Source: CAYLYM01 sp964387645
Lineage (GTDB): Bacteria; Calditrichota; Calditrichia; RBG-13-44-9
DNA length: 12,792 nucleotides
Assembly: GCA_964387645.1 (NCBI GenBank)
Contig: CAYLYM010000110.1
Coordinates: 1-12,792 of the forward strand
Direction of reading: 5' to 3'
The notes beneath the pieces were generated by a model. The model did no database searches. It worked only from the letters and a program-made list of their open reading frames with translations, and was not told where the DNA came from. Positions 1-6,814 of this stretch are shown here, one piece after another. A program made the position numbers and the translations under genes. The stretch's first letter is position 1, and every line of letters starts with the position of its first letter.

Positions 1-123
1 AAAGACAATATTTTTAATTTTGAAGAAATTTTTCTGAATATAAATATTTTACTAAGTATAAGGTTCATTCTTAAAGTAGCCAGCCTGGAGGGGAAAGCTT
101 GAAGGCAGACAATTTTTTGTTTT

Positions 124-129
124 TATAAT
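124..129 (+). promoter_or_regulatory. possible -10 box of the rsmE promoter
   Basis: A perfect TATAAT lies 54 bases before the rsmE start codon. The best -35 partner, TTGAAG at 99-104, sits at a poor 19-base spacing, so only the -10 is convincing. It follows a GC-richer patch (79-110) that contrasts with the AT-rich surroundings. Confidence 0.35.
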
Positions 130-183
130 TGAAAAAGATTTACGATTCGCACAAATTTAATTAAAAAGTTATCTTAAAAATTA

Positions 184-909
184 ATGGAACTATTTTTTCT
201 CGAAAATTTTAGTTCAGCAACAAAAGAAATTCAACTGTCACCGGAAGAATCGCGGCACCTGGTTAAGTCATTACGTAAACGTCCCGGTGATACTGTTGAT
301 TTAACCGACGGCAATGGTCATCATATCCTCGCCGAAATTGTTCAAGTAACAGGTAAAAATACCCGACTCGCTGTGAAAAAAGTTAAACGGATTCCCTTCC
401 CTCCCCTCCACCATTTTTCTGTAGGGTTGGCGATAATCCGTCCCAACCGCATGGATTGGGCCGTGGAGAAACTGACTGAACTGGGGGTCGAAAGCATAAC
501 ACCTTTAATCTGCCAATATTCCACGATAAAACAAGTAAAATGGGAACATCTGCGAAAAGTAGCCGTTAGTGCTATCAAACAATCCCGGCAATTTTATTTA
601 CCCAGAATTGATAAAGTTAAAAAGCTAAAAGAATGGCTAGGAGAAACTACTGCACAGAAAGGACCCAAATTTATAGCTCATCCAGATAGCGACATATCTT
701 TCACTTCGAAAATATTAAAAAGCTCCGAAATAGAAATTACACTTCTAATCGGACCCGAAGGAGGTTTTCATTCTGACGAACTCAATTTGGCTCAAGCGAA
801 AAATTTTATCCCCATAAATTTGGGTTCAAACATCTTACGTTCAGAAACGGCTGCTGTCGTGGCCGTTTCTCAAATCAAATTGCTTTTAAAAAATGAAAAA
901 ATGGCTTAG
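184..909 (+). CDS. rsmE: 16S rRNA (uracil(1498)-N(3))-methyltransferase RsmE
   Basis: RsmE is a SPOUT-class (trefoil-knot) enzyme that transfers a methyl group from S-adenosylmethionine to N3 of U1498 in 16S rRNA, in the decoding region of the assembled 30S subunit. The 241-residue length is normal for the family. An N-terminal PUA-like barrel (about residues 1-70) is followed by the methyltransferase domain. Family signatures are visible: KLTELGVESITPL at 96-108, the cofactor-knot motif IGPEGGF at 189-195 and LGSNILRSETA at 213-223. The ATG at 184 gives a normal MELFFL start, but the bases before it are A-rich and contain no Shine-Dalgarno site. In many bacteria prmA or a dnaJ-type gene precedes rsmE; no such gene is visible in the 183 bases upstream. 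Family assignment is certain; regulation is not. Confidence 0.96.
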   Translation: MELFFLENFSSATKEIQLSPEESRHLVKSLRKRPGDTVDLTDGNGHHILAEIVQVTGKNTRLAVKKVKRIPFPPLHHFSVGLAIIRPNRMDWAVEKLTELGVESITPLICQYSTIKQVKWEHLRKVAVSAIKQSRQFYLPRIDKVKKLKEWLGETTAQKGPKFIAHPDSDISFTSKILKSSEIEITLLIGPEGGFHSDELNLAQAKNFIPINLGSNILRSETAAVVAVSQIKLLLKNEKMA

Positions 910-916
910 AATTCTC

Positions 917-933
917 AACTAACTAACTTAGTT
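917..933 (+). terminator. weak inverted repeat after rsmE
   Basis: AACTAA (917-922) and TTAGTT (928-933) form a 6-bp all-but-one AT stem with a 5-base loop, 8 bases after the rsmE stop codon. No clean T-run follows, so terminator function is doubtful. Confidence 0.2.
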
Positions 934-952
934 CTCATTATTATTTGACGTT

Positions 953-980
953 TTGACTCCATTTAGATAAAGTTTATATC
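953..980 (+). promoter_or_regulatory. candidate promoter upstream of the HIT gene
   Basis: TTGACT (953-958) and TATATC (975-980) are separated by 16 bases, an overlapping alternative being TTGACG (945-950) with TAAAGT (968-973) at 17. Either would give a leader of about 165-175 bases before the HIT gene. Another AT-rich match (TTGATT 1033-1038, TATATA 1056-1061) lies nearer. Base composition makes chance matches likely here. Confidence 0.28.
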
Positions 981-1152
981 GAATGAAATCATTCAATACA
1001 GAGGTTGAAAAATTAAAAAATGGAAATTTTGTTTGATTTTTAGAATTCAATTTGATATATATTAACTTTTCACTTTAAAATTTTATCTTTCGATATTTGA
1101 TTTTTAATCTTGATTACAAAATTGAGAAAATCATGAATAAAAAGAAGTTTCA

Positions 1153-1506
1153 ATGGATCCGATGAAAAATTGCATTTTTTGCCAGATAGTTAACAACAAA
1201 CGGCCAGCACGGATCGTCTATGAAGATGAAGACGTTGTGGCATTCCATGACATCAATCCTCAGGCACCAATTCATATTTTGATTATTCCTCGGAAACATA
1301 TTCCCCAAATATCGGCCATGCAACCTGAAGACCAACTACTTCTGGGTAAAATTATTTTCACCGGTAAAAATCTGGCCGAACAATTGAATATTGCTGACCA
1401 TGGATTCCGGATGGTTTTTAACAATGGACGATATGCCGGCCAACAGATTTTTCATATCCACTTGCATCTTTTAGGCGGACGGCCCATGAGCTGGCCGCCG
1501 GGGTAG
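1153..1506 (+). CDS. HIT family purine nucleoside phosphoramidase (HinT-like)
   Basis: This is a histidine-triad protein of the HINT branch, small dimeric hydrolases of the cytoplasm that cleave purine nucleoside phosphoramidates and acyl- or aminoacyl-adenylates through a nucleotidylated histidine. The protein is 117 residues, normal for HINT. The N-terminal NCIFC (residues 6-10) carries the CxxC pair often used for zinc binding. FHDINPQAPIHILIIPRKHI (31-50) is the typical central strand and turn. The catalytic triad HIHLH is at 101-105, with His103 the expected nucleophile, and the ending LLGGRPMSWPPG matches the family C-terminus, so the gene is complete. ATG 1153 and ATG 1162 (MKNCIFC) are both possible starts; the weak GAAG at 1143-1146 favours the first. 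It stands alone between long spacers, and its physiological substrate cannot be inferred from context. Confidence 0.95.
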   Translation: MDPMKNCIFCQIVNNKRPARIVYEDEDVVAFHDINPQAPIHILIIPRKHIPQISAMQPEDQLLLGKIIFTGKNLAEQLNIADHGFRMVFNNGRYAGQQIFHIHLHLLGGRPMSWPPG

Positions 1507-1509
1507 TTG

Positions 1510-1535
1510 CTGGATTTCATCCAGGCTATCTTTTT
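1510..1535 (+). terminator. possible terminator of the HIT gene
   Basis: CTGGAT (1510-1515) and ATCCAG (1519-1524) form a perfect 6-bp stem with a 3-base loop, 3 bases after the stop codon. A TTTTT run follows at 1531-1535, after a 6-base gap. The position is right for a Rho-independent terminator, but the gap between stem and T-run weakens it. Confidence 0.4.
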
Positions 1536-1603
1536 GTTCCGGGAAAATATCACTTTAGAATTGAACTTGACGTACAGATCCTTCATCCCTCCCATCCCGA
1601 ATT

Positions 1604-1645
1604 CAGATTTACTTAAATTCCTATTGAATTACCGATTTAAATCTG
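1604..1645. repeat. nested inverted repeat in the 1507-2396 spacer
   Basis: CAGATTTA (1604-1611) is exactly complementary to TAAATCTG (1638-1645). Inside the 26-base interval a second perfect pair, AATTC (1616-1620) and GAATT (1626-1630), could form an apical stem. The arrangement would fold as a two-tier hairpin in either strand. Its function is unknown. Confidence 0.5.
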
Positions 1646-1824
1646 TCCTGAACCAGAATCCCAATCTTTCTGTTAGCCTAAAGCCTCTCTGATTCTTATA
1701 ACCATATCTTTCAATTAGAGAAATTCTCACCAGCCTTTTTATGATCCTTATAACACAAAATTCCCTCTGGGCAGAAGATGAAATAACAGATTTAGGGGTA
1801 TTGGACAAGAGGATAAAGACAAAA

Positions 1825-1845
1825 GAAAAAAGAAAAAAGAAAAAA
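1825..1845 (+). repeat. three tandem copies of GAAAAAA
   Basis: Guanines at 1825, 1832 and 1839 each start an identical 7-base unit GAAAAAA. A 7-base period in an intergenic tract is a potential slippage site. It is not close to any called start codon. Confidence 0.8.
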
Positions 1846-2216
1846 ATATAACTTTCAAATTGAGAAGAAGCGATGGTTATATGTACAACTTTTCGAAATG
1901 TAGCGCTTATAAAATCGATTAAATTTTATCCAGCACATCTTCTTTCTCTTCTTCCCTGCAAGTATATTCATAAAGTTATACCAAAAAAACTTAAAAAAGT
2001 TAAAAAAACTGGATTTCTTCAATGCTGGTGGGAAATATCGGATCTGCTATTTTATCAAACACTACCCCTTTTTACCATCCAGATTTACTTGTTTACACAG
2101 AAACTCATTAAGATTGGATTATTGGGTAAGCTTAAATCTTCGATTTGGAATTTCGGGATTCTTTTCAACTTTTGAAAGACCTGCTAATTTTGGTCGGGCT
2201 TTAAAATATGTTAAAA

Positions 2217-2238
2217 TCGTTAATCATAATTCGTTAAT
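2217..2238 (+). repeat. 8-bp direct repeat TCGTTAAT
   Basis: TCGTTAAT occurs at 2217-2224 and again at 2231-2238, a 14-base period, about 160 bases before the flippase-like gene. It could be a paired regulator site; nothing in the sequence identifies a protein for it. Confidence 0.45.
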
Positions 2239-2251
2239 AACTCCAACATTT

Positions 2252-2310
2252 CTGGATGCGAACTCCAGCAAAATAACTTGACAAAGTCTGAATACAGACC
2301 ATTCGTTTTT
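2252..2310 (+). other. two consecutive stem-loops followed by a T-run
   Basis: CTGGA (2252-2256) pairs with TCCAG (2264-2268), and GTCTG (2286-2290) pairs with CAGAC (2295-2299) across an AATA loop. A run of six T follows at 2305-2310. This could be the 3' end of a small RNA or a leader structure of the downstream gene. The stems are only 5 bp each, so the call is tentative. Confidence 0.3.
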
Positions 2311-2383
2311 TCTTTGGTAATTATCAGGTCAGTATTTATCTTTAAAAAATCAAAAATAAAATCCCCTTGACTGGTTTGAGGAT

Positions 2384-2389
2384 AGAGGA
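2384..2389 (+). promoter_or_regulatory. Shine-Dalgarno site fixing the start of the flippase-like gene
   Basis: AGAGGA lies 7 bases before the ATG at 2397. The same frame is open back to a TTG at 2367, but that codon has no ribosome binding site, so 2397 is preferred. Confidence 0.7.
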
Positions 2390-2396
2390 ACTCTTA

Positions 2397-3491
2397 ATGA
2401 ATTATAATACTATTAAACAACCGGCTCCTGCTCCGCCTCGCAAAAAAACGCTCATTAGAGGAATTCAAATTTTTATTTTTTTCTCCCTTATTGGTATTAT
2501 TGGGGGATTTTGGTGGAAAAAGCCTGCTGACATAGATTCACTTTTGAATCATTTCAATTTGTTCATTTTTATGGGAATTCTTTTATTGGTAGCGCTCAAT
2601 TATTTTTTAGGTGGTTTGCGCTTCCGAATATTTTTTAACGGTAAACCTTTGCCGTTGATATCGCTCTGGAACTGCATCCGTGCAGATTGGGCCAACACCT
2701 TTGTTGGCACGGTCACTCCTTTTCAAACCGGGGGCGGACCGGCTCAACTCTACATTCTGTGGCGCTGTGGAGCAAAGGTTTCGGATGTTGCCCTGGTTGC
2801 TCTGCTGAATTTTTCCTCAACTTTGATTTTCTTTTTAGTAGCCAGTACCTTTGCCATCGTCATCATTCCGGCTGATCTGATGGGACCCAATTTCACAGTT
2901 TTTATTCGTTCCTCATTTGTCTTCATCACCCTGCTCTTCGGATTGATCCTGACAGTGCTGTTTTATTCCAATGTGGGACTGTATCTCGTTAAAAAGATAC
3001 TTTTCCTCATTCCAATTAAAATCCCCAAATTCGTGCATCTACGAGAGCAACTACTCAATACTCTGCAGAATGAAATCTCCCATTTCGAACATTCATTCCG
3101 TAATATTTTAAAAACGCAAAAATGGCTTCTTTTATTCAACTTTGTGGTCACAGCAGCCCTCTATTTTAGTAAATATCTCATTGGATTTCTCATTGCTATA
3201 TCCCTTGAAAAAATCATTCCTTTTACGGTGTTTATCGGTTTGCAAATCATTCAATTGGTATTTCTTTACTTCACCCCCACTCCAGGTGGCTCAGGTCTGG
3301 CTGAATTGTCTTCTACCTGGCTAATTGGCTTTTTGGTTTCGGAAGGAAATATCCTTTATTTTACCATCTTCTGGCGGTTCTTTACCACCATTCTGGGTGC
3401 GGCAATCGGCGGGATTGTGCTTTTCCTTGATATGAAAAGCTGGCTCAATAATACCGTCCCCTCCTTCTCGGCTGAAGAAAACGAGTCTTAA
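2397..3491 (+). CDS. polytopic membrane protein, YbhN/UPF0104 (LPG synthase TM-like) family
   Basis: This is an inner-membrane protein of the family that includes the flippase-like N-terminal domain of MprF (lysylphosphatidylglycerol synthase), YbhN and archaeal AglD. Members are thought to move lipids or lipid-linked intermediates, but no substrate can be assigned here. From the ATG at 2397 it is 364 residues, with about eight hydrophobic segments (for example 22-39, 55-72, 131-157, 166-190, 243-270, 277-292, 325-346). Two family signatures are clear: TPFQTGGGPAQLY at 107-119, a Gly-rich re-entrant-like segment, and TPTPGGSGLAELS at 293-305. The basic N-terminus (PPRKKTLIR) fits a cytoplasmic orientation. 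There is no C-terminal GNAT-like transferase domain as in full MprF, so it does not itself aminoacylate lipid. It is monocistronic, facing the minus-strand PLD gene. Confidence 0.9.
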   Translation: MNYNTIKQPAPAPPRKKTLIRGIQIFIFFSLIGIIGGFWWKKPADIDSLLNHFNLFIFMGILLLVALNYFLGGLRFRIFFNGKPLPLISLWNCIRADWANTFVGTVTPFQTGGGPAQLYILWRCGAKVSDVALVALLNFSSTLIFFLVASTFAIVIIPADLMGPNFTVFIRSSFVFITLLFGLILTVLFYSNVGLYLVKKILFLIPIKIPKFVHLREQLLNTLQNEISHFEHSFRNILKTQKWLLLFNFVVTAALYFSKYLIGFLIAISLEKIIPFTVFIGLQIIQLVFLYFTPTPGGSGLAELSSTWLIGFLVSEGNILYFTIFWRFFTTILGAAIGGIVLFLDMKSWLNNTVPSFSAEENES

Positions 3492-3502
3492 ATAAATTAA
3501 GA
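3486..3502 (+). terminator. weak inverted repeat over the flippase-like stop codon
   Basis: TCTTAA (3486-3491) and TTAAGA (3497-3502) form a perfect 6-bp stem with a 5-base loop that overlaps the TAA stop. Only TTTCTG follows. It could act weakly between the two convergent genes. Confidence 0.25.
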
Positions 3503-3685
3503 TTTCTGAATTGAATTCTCAATGCATTGTCTTTGAAAAGATTGTCCATCACAGCAATGCGTACCTCAGATTTTATGATAAATAAAAAAAAGCTCATACT
3601 ATATATATGAATTCATTTTTAATATAAAATTTTATTTGTCATGGATTTCTCCGCTTCCTGTCTGCTTTCTTTCGCCGAAAATATC

Positions 3686-4774
3686 TTACAACCGCCCTAA
3701 AGTTGTTGTTATTTTCCCGAAAGCATGCATTTGCCAGCGAAGAAGTTTACCTTTTATATTTGAAACTGAATGATTCCCTGGTATCGAATTTTTCAAATCC
3801 ACTTTTAAAACCCGCTCGTTAAATTCCTGAATGACATTTCGGTTTTTAATCACTGCCAATAATTCAGGATGGACTTTATAACTCAAGTAATCAAAATTTG
3901 TAGAACCTAAAAGCAAATATTTATCATCAATCAACATGGCTTTAAGATGGCTCATTTTGGGGGAATAAAGCCACAAATTAAATTCATGCCGCTGAGATTC
4001 CCAGGTGATATACTCCTTTAAAAATTTTCTATTATTATCTTCAGGGGAAATAATATGAATCGTTACACCACGTCGACGAGATTCAGCAAGTTTATCTAAG
4101 AATGGAAAAGATAAATAAGGGCTGTGTACCCAGATTTCCTTTTCTGAATTCCCGATTAGGTCCAATATGATTTGAAAATTCTCCGGATTCGTCCGGCCAT
4201 CAAAGCTGAATAGTTCGATTTCTTCATCAGATATGGTTCGGAAATAATTAACATCCTCCCAGGTTAACTGAAAATCTTCAGAGAGAAATCTGGCTATGTT
4301 TTCATCTTCTATCCGGAGCATGCAATCGTGCCAGTGAAAATTATGTTCGCTAAAGTTGATACCCCCAATATAGGCGATCTTATCATCCACCACGATAATT
4401 TTTTTATGGTCCCGGGTAGCCATTTTTCTCAGCATAAACCCGGGAAATTGCACAAATTTGACTTCAATACCCTTTCCTCTCAACTGGCCAATCATACGGT
4501 GGGTCTCTCTCCTTTCTTCTCGGAGAGTGTTATCCATTAAATTCTTAGGAGTATATAAAAATCGGTCGTTGAGAACATATCGGGTATATGAATCAACAAT
4601 AATTTTTATTTCCTGTGGTGAATTTAAGGAAATGAGTAAATCCGCCAGCTTTTTACCAGCGACATCCCCTTCGAAAGAAAGTGTCTGTACATAAATCTTA
4701 TTTTGTGCTGAACAAATATCCTGTTGCAGAGCTTTCCAAAATTCATCTGAATCCACTAACAATTTAAATCTCAT
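3686..4774 (-). CDS. phospholipase D / cardiolipin synthase-fold protein
   Basis: This belongs to the PLD superfamily, whose members hydrolyse or transfer phosphatidyl groups through a phosphohistidine intermediate formed by two HKD motifs. The 362-residue protein has both: His123-Lys125-Asp130 followed by GGIN (137-140), and His276-Lys278-Asp283 followed by GSTNFD (290-295). The spacing and the cardiolipin-synthase-like GGIN/GSTNFD endings favour a ClsB/ClsA-type lipid enzyme over a nuclease. Unlike ClsA there is no N-terminal transmembrane hairpin: the protein begins directly with the catalytic repeat (MRFKLLVDSDEFW), as in ClsB-type enzymes. A GGAGGA Shine-Dalgarno site on the minus strand (plus coordinates 4786-4791) lies 11 bases before the ATG. 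It is a lone minus-strand gene, converging with the flippase-like gene. The real substrate is uncertain. Confidence 0.9.
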   Translation of the reverse strand: MRFKLLVDSDEFWKALQQDICSAQNKIYVQTLSFEGDVAGKKLADLLISLNSPQEIKIIVDSYTRYVLNDRFLYTPKNLMDNTLREERRETHRMIGQLRGKGIEVKFVQFPGFMLRKMATRDHKKIIVVDDKIAYIGGINFSEHNFHWHDCMLRIEDENIARFLSEDFQLTWEDVNYFRTISDEEIELFSFDGRTNPENFQIILDLIGNSEKEIWVHSPYLSFPFLDKLAESRRRGVTIHIISPEDNNRKFLKEYITWESQRHEFNLWLYSPKMSHLKAMLIDDKYLLLGSTNFDYLSYKVHPELLAVIKNRNVIQEFNERVLKVDLKNSIPGNHSVSNIKGKLLRWQMHAFGKITTTLGRL

Positions 4775-5137
4775 TACCAGATATATCCTCCAGGATCAAT
4801 TTATCAAGTTTGTAATTTACTATCAGAAAATTTAAATAAAAACCAGTTTAAAAAAGGTTAAGCAATTTTTATTTTCCAGATAGCTCTCAAGCATAAATAT
4901 TGAAATGGAAAAATAATCATCTTATTCCAACAAAATTTTTTTACCATCTTTTCCAAGAATTTTCCACCGTGATTAAATTGAACAAATTTCTTATTTGATC
5001 GTTTATAAAAATAAATTTTCCTTTGGCATTAATTTTTGAAGTTTAAATTTAAAAGTTTTACCTGATAGGACAATCCCATGATTGGATAAAAATTCACTAA
5101 ATATATTTCCAATATAAATCTTCAATGGGGCATAATT

Positions 5138-5151
5138 TAACTTCAAATGAA
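5138..5151. promoter_or_regulatory. 14-bp palindrome upstream of the rplU promoter
   Basis: ACTTCA and TGAAGT are perfect inverted repeats separated by AA, ending 33 bases before the predicted -35 box of the rplU promoter. The location would suit an activator or upstream operator, but no regulator is known from the sequence. Confidence 0.3.
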
Positions 5152-5184
5152 GTGTTCAAAGTCAGATAACAAATAAAATTATAT

Positions 5185-5213
5185 TTGGATAAATCTGGTA
5201 ATCATATTATATT
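5185..5213 (+). promoter_or_regulatory. predicted housekeeping promoter of rplU-rpmA
   Basis: TTGGAT (5185-5190) and TATATT (5208-5213) are separated by exactly 17 bases. Transcription would begin near 5220, giving a leader of about 40 bases, too short for a large L21 autoregulatory leader. The word TTATATTTG occurs at 5179-5187 and 5207-5215, overlapping both boxes. Confidence 0.6.
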
Positions 5214-5259
5214 TGACGGCTAATTTAGAATGAGGAAAACCAAACGCGGAGTTTAAAGG

Positions 5260-5568
5260 ATGTACGCTATAGTGGAGATTGCTGGAAAACAATTTAGGGT
5301 AGAAAAAGATAAGGTATTGAAGGTACCTTATTTACACGCAGAAATTGGCGAAGTTATTGAATTTGACCGTGTTTTGTTGCTGGATGATGGTAAGGAAGTA
5401 AAAATTGGGCGACCGGTAATTGAAGATGTTAAAGTGGCTGCTAAAGTTGTTGAGCATGGGCGGGATAAAAAGATTATTGTCTTTAAGAAGAAACGCCGTA
5501 AGGGTTATCGGGTGAAGAAAGGACACCGCCAGCATTTTAGCAAAATTCAAATTGAAAATATTGCATAG
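5260..5568 (+). CDS. rplU: 50S ribosomal protein L21
   Basis: bL21 binds domains of 23S rRNA in the large subunit and contacts L20. The 102-residue protein is the usual bacterial length. Typical features are the start MYAIVEIAGKQFRVEKD, the central YLHAEIGEVIEFDRVLLLDD segment and the basic C-terminal RKGYRVKKGHRQHFSKIQI that contacts rRNA. GGAG at 5248-5251 is placed 8 bases before the ATG. The gene is the first of a two-gene operon with rpmA, 23 bases downstream, the conserved bacterial arrangement. The obgE gene often found after rpmA is absent here. Confidence 0.98.
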   Translation: MYAIVEIAGKQFRVEKDKVLKVPYLHAEIGEVIEFDRVLLLDDGKEVKIGRPVIEDVKVAAKVVEHGRDKKIIVFKKKRRKGYRVKKGHRQHFSKIQIENIA

Positions 5569-5591
5569 AACAGAGATTTTGGAGGTTTATC

Positions 5592-5843
5592 ATGGCACAT
5601 AAAAAAGGTGTAGGAAGTTCCCGGAATGGACGCGAAAGCGAAAGCAAACGTCTAGGAGTAAAAAAATTTGGTGGTGAGTTTGTTAAAGCTGGTAGCATTA
5701 TTATTCGGCAGCGTGGCACCAAATTTCACCCCGGGAATAACGTCAAACGCGGCGGAGACGATACCCTTTTCGCATTAACTGATGGCTATGTGAAGTTTGA
5801 GCGGAAAGACAAAAAACGTACCAAAGTCAGCGTTTACGCATGA
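5592..5843 (+). CDS. rpmA: 50S ribosomal protein L27
   Basis: bL27 reaches into the peptidyl transferase centre with its flexible N-terminus and stabilises tRNA ends. The 83-residue product begins MAHKKGVGSSRNGRESESKR, the mature-type start, without the short N-terminal extension removed by the Prp protease in Bacillota and Fusobacteria. The core GGEFVKAGSIIIRQRGTKFH and FALTDGYVKFE are typical. GGAGG (5581-5585) lies 6 bases before the ATG. It is the last gene of the rplU-rpmA operon and is followed by a strong terminator. Confidence 0.98.
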   Translation: MAHKKGVGSSRNGRESESKRLGVKKFGGEFVKAGSIIIRQRGTKFHPGNNVKRGGDDTLFALTDGYVKFERKDKKRTKVSVYA

Positions 5844-5874
5844 TGATGAATTAAGCAATCTTTAACGCTTTCTT

Positions 5875-5906
5875 AAAGGGAACTTTGGGTTCCCTTTTTT
5901 ATTTTT
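5875..5906 (+). terminator. Rho-independent terminator of rplU-rpmA
   Basis: AAAGGGAAC (5875-5883) and GTTCCCTTT (5889-5897) form a perfect 9-bp stem with a 5-base loop, followed directly by a T-rich tail interrupted by one A. It is 31 bases after the rpmA stop codon. This is the clearest terminator in the window. Confidence 0.92.
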
Positions 5907-5953
5907 AGTCAATAACATACTTGTCCTATTTCATTCCCAAAAATAAGGCCTAC

Positions 5954-5982
5954 TTGTGCAAAAGAGGGGATTTTATTATATT
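5954..5982 (+). promoter_or_regulatory. predicted promoter of the UPF0173 hydrolase
   Basis: TTGTGC (5954-5959) and TATATT (5977-5982) are 17 bases apart, downstream of the rpmA terminator and 34 bases before the gene start. The -10 box is identical to that predicted for rplU. Confidence 0.5.
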
Positions 5983-6016
5983 TTTTAAAACAAATCAAAT
6001 CTGAGAGGAGGTAGCC

Positions 6017-6694
6017 ATGCCAAAACTGACATATCTAGGCCATGCTGCATTTTTAGTTGAGGGAAGCCAGGGTAAAATTGTCATTGACCCATTTTTAACT
6101 AACAATCCCCTCGCCAAGGCCACCCCACAAGACATCAAAGTGGATTACGTATTGTTAACTCACGGACATGGAGACCATATTGGCGATGGGGTGGACATTG
6201 CCAAAGCCAATGATGCCACCATTATTGCGCCATTTGAATTAGCTAATTATTGCGCCAATCAAGGAGCAAAGGTCCATCCAATGCATATTGGTGGTGCCCA
6301 TAATTTCCCATTTGGAAAAGTGAAATTAACAATTGCTCATCACGGATCAGCCGCACCAGATGGCACCTACACCGGAAATCCCTGCGGTTACCTGATAACC
6401 ATGGATGGAAAAATCCTTTATCATCCTGGCGACACTGGCCTTTTTTACGACATGAAATTAATTGGTGAAATGAACAACATTAATGTAGCGGTTTTGCCTA
6501 TTGGTGATAATTTTACTATGGGCATAGAGGACGCAGTGAAAGCCGCCGAACTACTCCAACCAGGGCTGGTTATTCCAATGCATTACAAAACTTTTGACAT
6601 AATCGACGTAGATCCTGAAGAATTCGTGGAATCCGCTAAATCGAAAGGAATTAAAGCTCAAATTTTACCAATAGGTGAATCTTTAGATTATTAA
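6017..6694 (+). CDS. metal-dependent hydrolase, UPF0173 (metallo-beta-lactamase fold)
   Basis: This is a member of the UPF0173 branch of the metallo-beta-lactamase superfamily, soluble hydrolases whose physiological substrate is unknown; the family resembles UlaG-type lactonases. The 225-residue length is typical. The di-metal site is complete: HGHGDH at 49-54 (His49, His51, Asp53, His54), a histidine pair at 108-109, Asp139 in HPGDTG, and His189 in PMHY. The N-terminal MPKLTYLGHAAFLV and VIDPFLTNNP (22-31) are family hallmarks. A strong AGGAGG (6006-6011) lies 5 bases before the ATG. It appears to be its own transcription unit, with a predicted promoter after the rpmA terminator and a terminator of its own. 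Fold and metal binding are secure; the reaction is not. Confidence 0.95.
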   Translation: MPKLTYLGHAAFLVEGSQGKIVIDPFLTNNPLAKATPQDIKVDYVLLTHGHGDHIGDGVDIAKANDATIIAPFELANYCANQGAKVHPMHIGGAHNFPFGKVKLTIAHHGSAAPDGTYTGNPCGYLITMDGKILYHPGDTGLFYDMKLIGEMNNINVAVLPIGDNFTMGIEDAVKAAELLQPGLVIPMHYKTFDIIDVDPEEFVESAKSKGIKAQILPIGESLDY

Positions 6695-6777
6695 AAATAT
6701 CGGTTGCAGTTTTTTAATCATTCAACTTTCAGAATTTGCTTGTTTTAAGATAAATTGAAAAAGTAAAAGTTGTTTTT

Positions 6778-6805
6778 AGGCCCTCGTCTAAGAGGGCTTT
6801 TCTTT
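6778..6805 (+). terminator. Rho-independent terminator after the UPF0173 gene
   Basis: AGGCCCTC (6778-6785) pairs with GAGGGCTT (6792-6799), eight pairs including one G-T, with a 6-base loop and a T-rich tail. It ends only 4 bases before the Shine-Dalgarno site of the SprT-like gene, so transcripts entering that gene from upstream would have to read through it. Confidence 0.8.
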
Positions 6806-6809
6806 AAAT

Positions 6810-6814
6810 GGAGG
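6810..6814 (+). promoter_or_regulatory. Shine-Dalgarno site supporting a TTG start
   Basis: GGAGG lies 9 bases before the TTG at 6824. No ATG in the same frame occurs close by, so the TTG is accepted as the start of the SprT-like gene. Confidence 0.7.

Larger units (their letters stand above)
1507..2396. other. long intergenic region without a convincing gene
   Basis: About 890 bases separate the HIT gene from the flippase-like gene. The first 240 bases are less AT-rich than the rest and contain several inverted repeats. A purine-rich tract with a 7-base tandem repeat lies at 1825-1845. An open frame at 1873-2175 could encode 100 residues and has a weak GAGAAG upstream. However, its product is dominated by Leu, Lys, Ile and Phe with almost no acidic residues and no recognisable domain, so it is not called as a gene. 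The last 200 bases hold direct repeats and two small stem-loops. No tRNA or known structured RNA was recognised. Confidence 0.6.
4775..5259. other. AT-rich divergent intergenic region
   Basis: This 485-base spacer separates the minus-strand PLD gene from rplU. It carries the PLD ribosome binding site, the rplU promoter, and two short perfect dyads: CAATC/GATTG (5071-5084, CCAT loop) and ACTTCA/TGAAGT (5138-5151, AA spacer). No open frame with coding character was seen. Confidence 0.6.

Noticed and set aside
79..110. GC-richer patch upstream of rsmE, checked as a riboswitch or RNA
   Set aside because: Only a 4-bp GCCT/AGGC pairing could be found and no known riboswitch consensus was recognised.
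1453..1593. Minus-strand frame overlapping the end of the HIT gene, preceded by GGGAGG
   Set aside because: About 45 codons, largely antisense to a conserved gene, with no recognisable protein signature.
1507..1692. 61-codon open frame directly after the HIT gene
   Set aside because: Begins at a TTG inside a candidate terminator hairpin, with no ribosome binding site and no recognisable content.
1873..2175. 100-codon open frame in the long spacer
   Set aside because: Has a weak upstream GAGAAG but a skewed composition (very few acidic residues, rich in Leu, Lys, Phe), no motif, and includes poly-A-derived lysine runs; more likely chance.
2278..2283. Perfect TTGACA -35 box before the flippase-like gene
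   Set aside because: No acceptable -10 box at 16-18 bases; the sequence there is part of a small hairpin and a T-run.
3607..3616. 10-bp palindrome ATGAATTCAT between convergent genes
   Set aside because: Made of an AT-rich word around a common EcoRI site in a low-complexity TA tract; no clear terminator or operator features.
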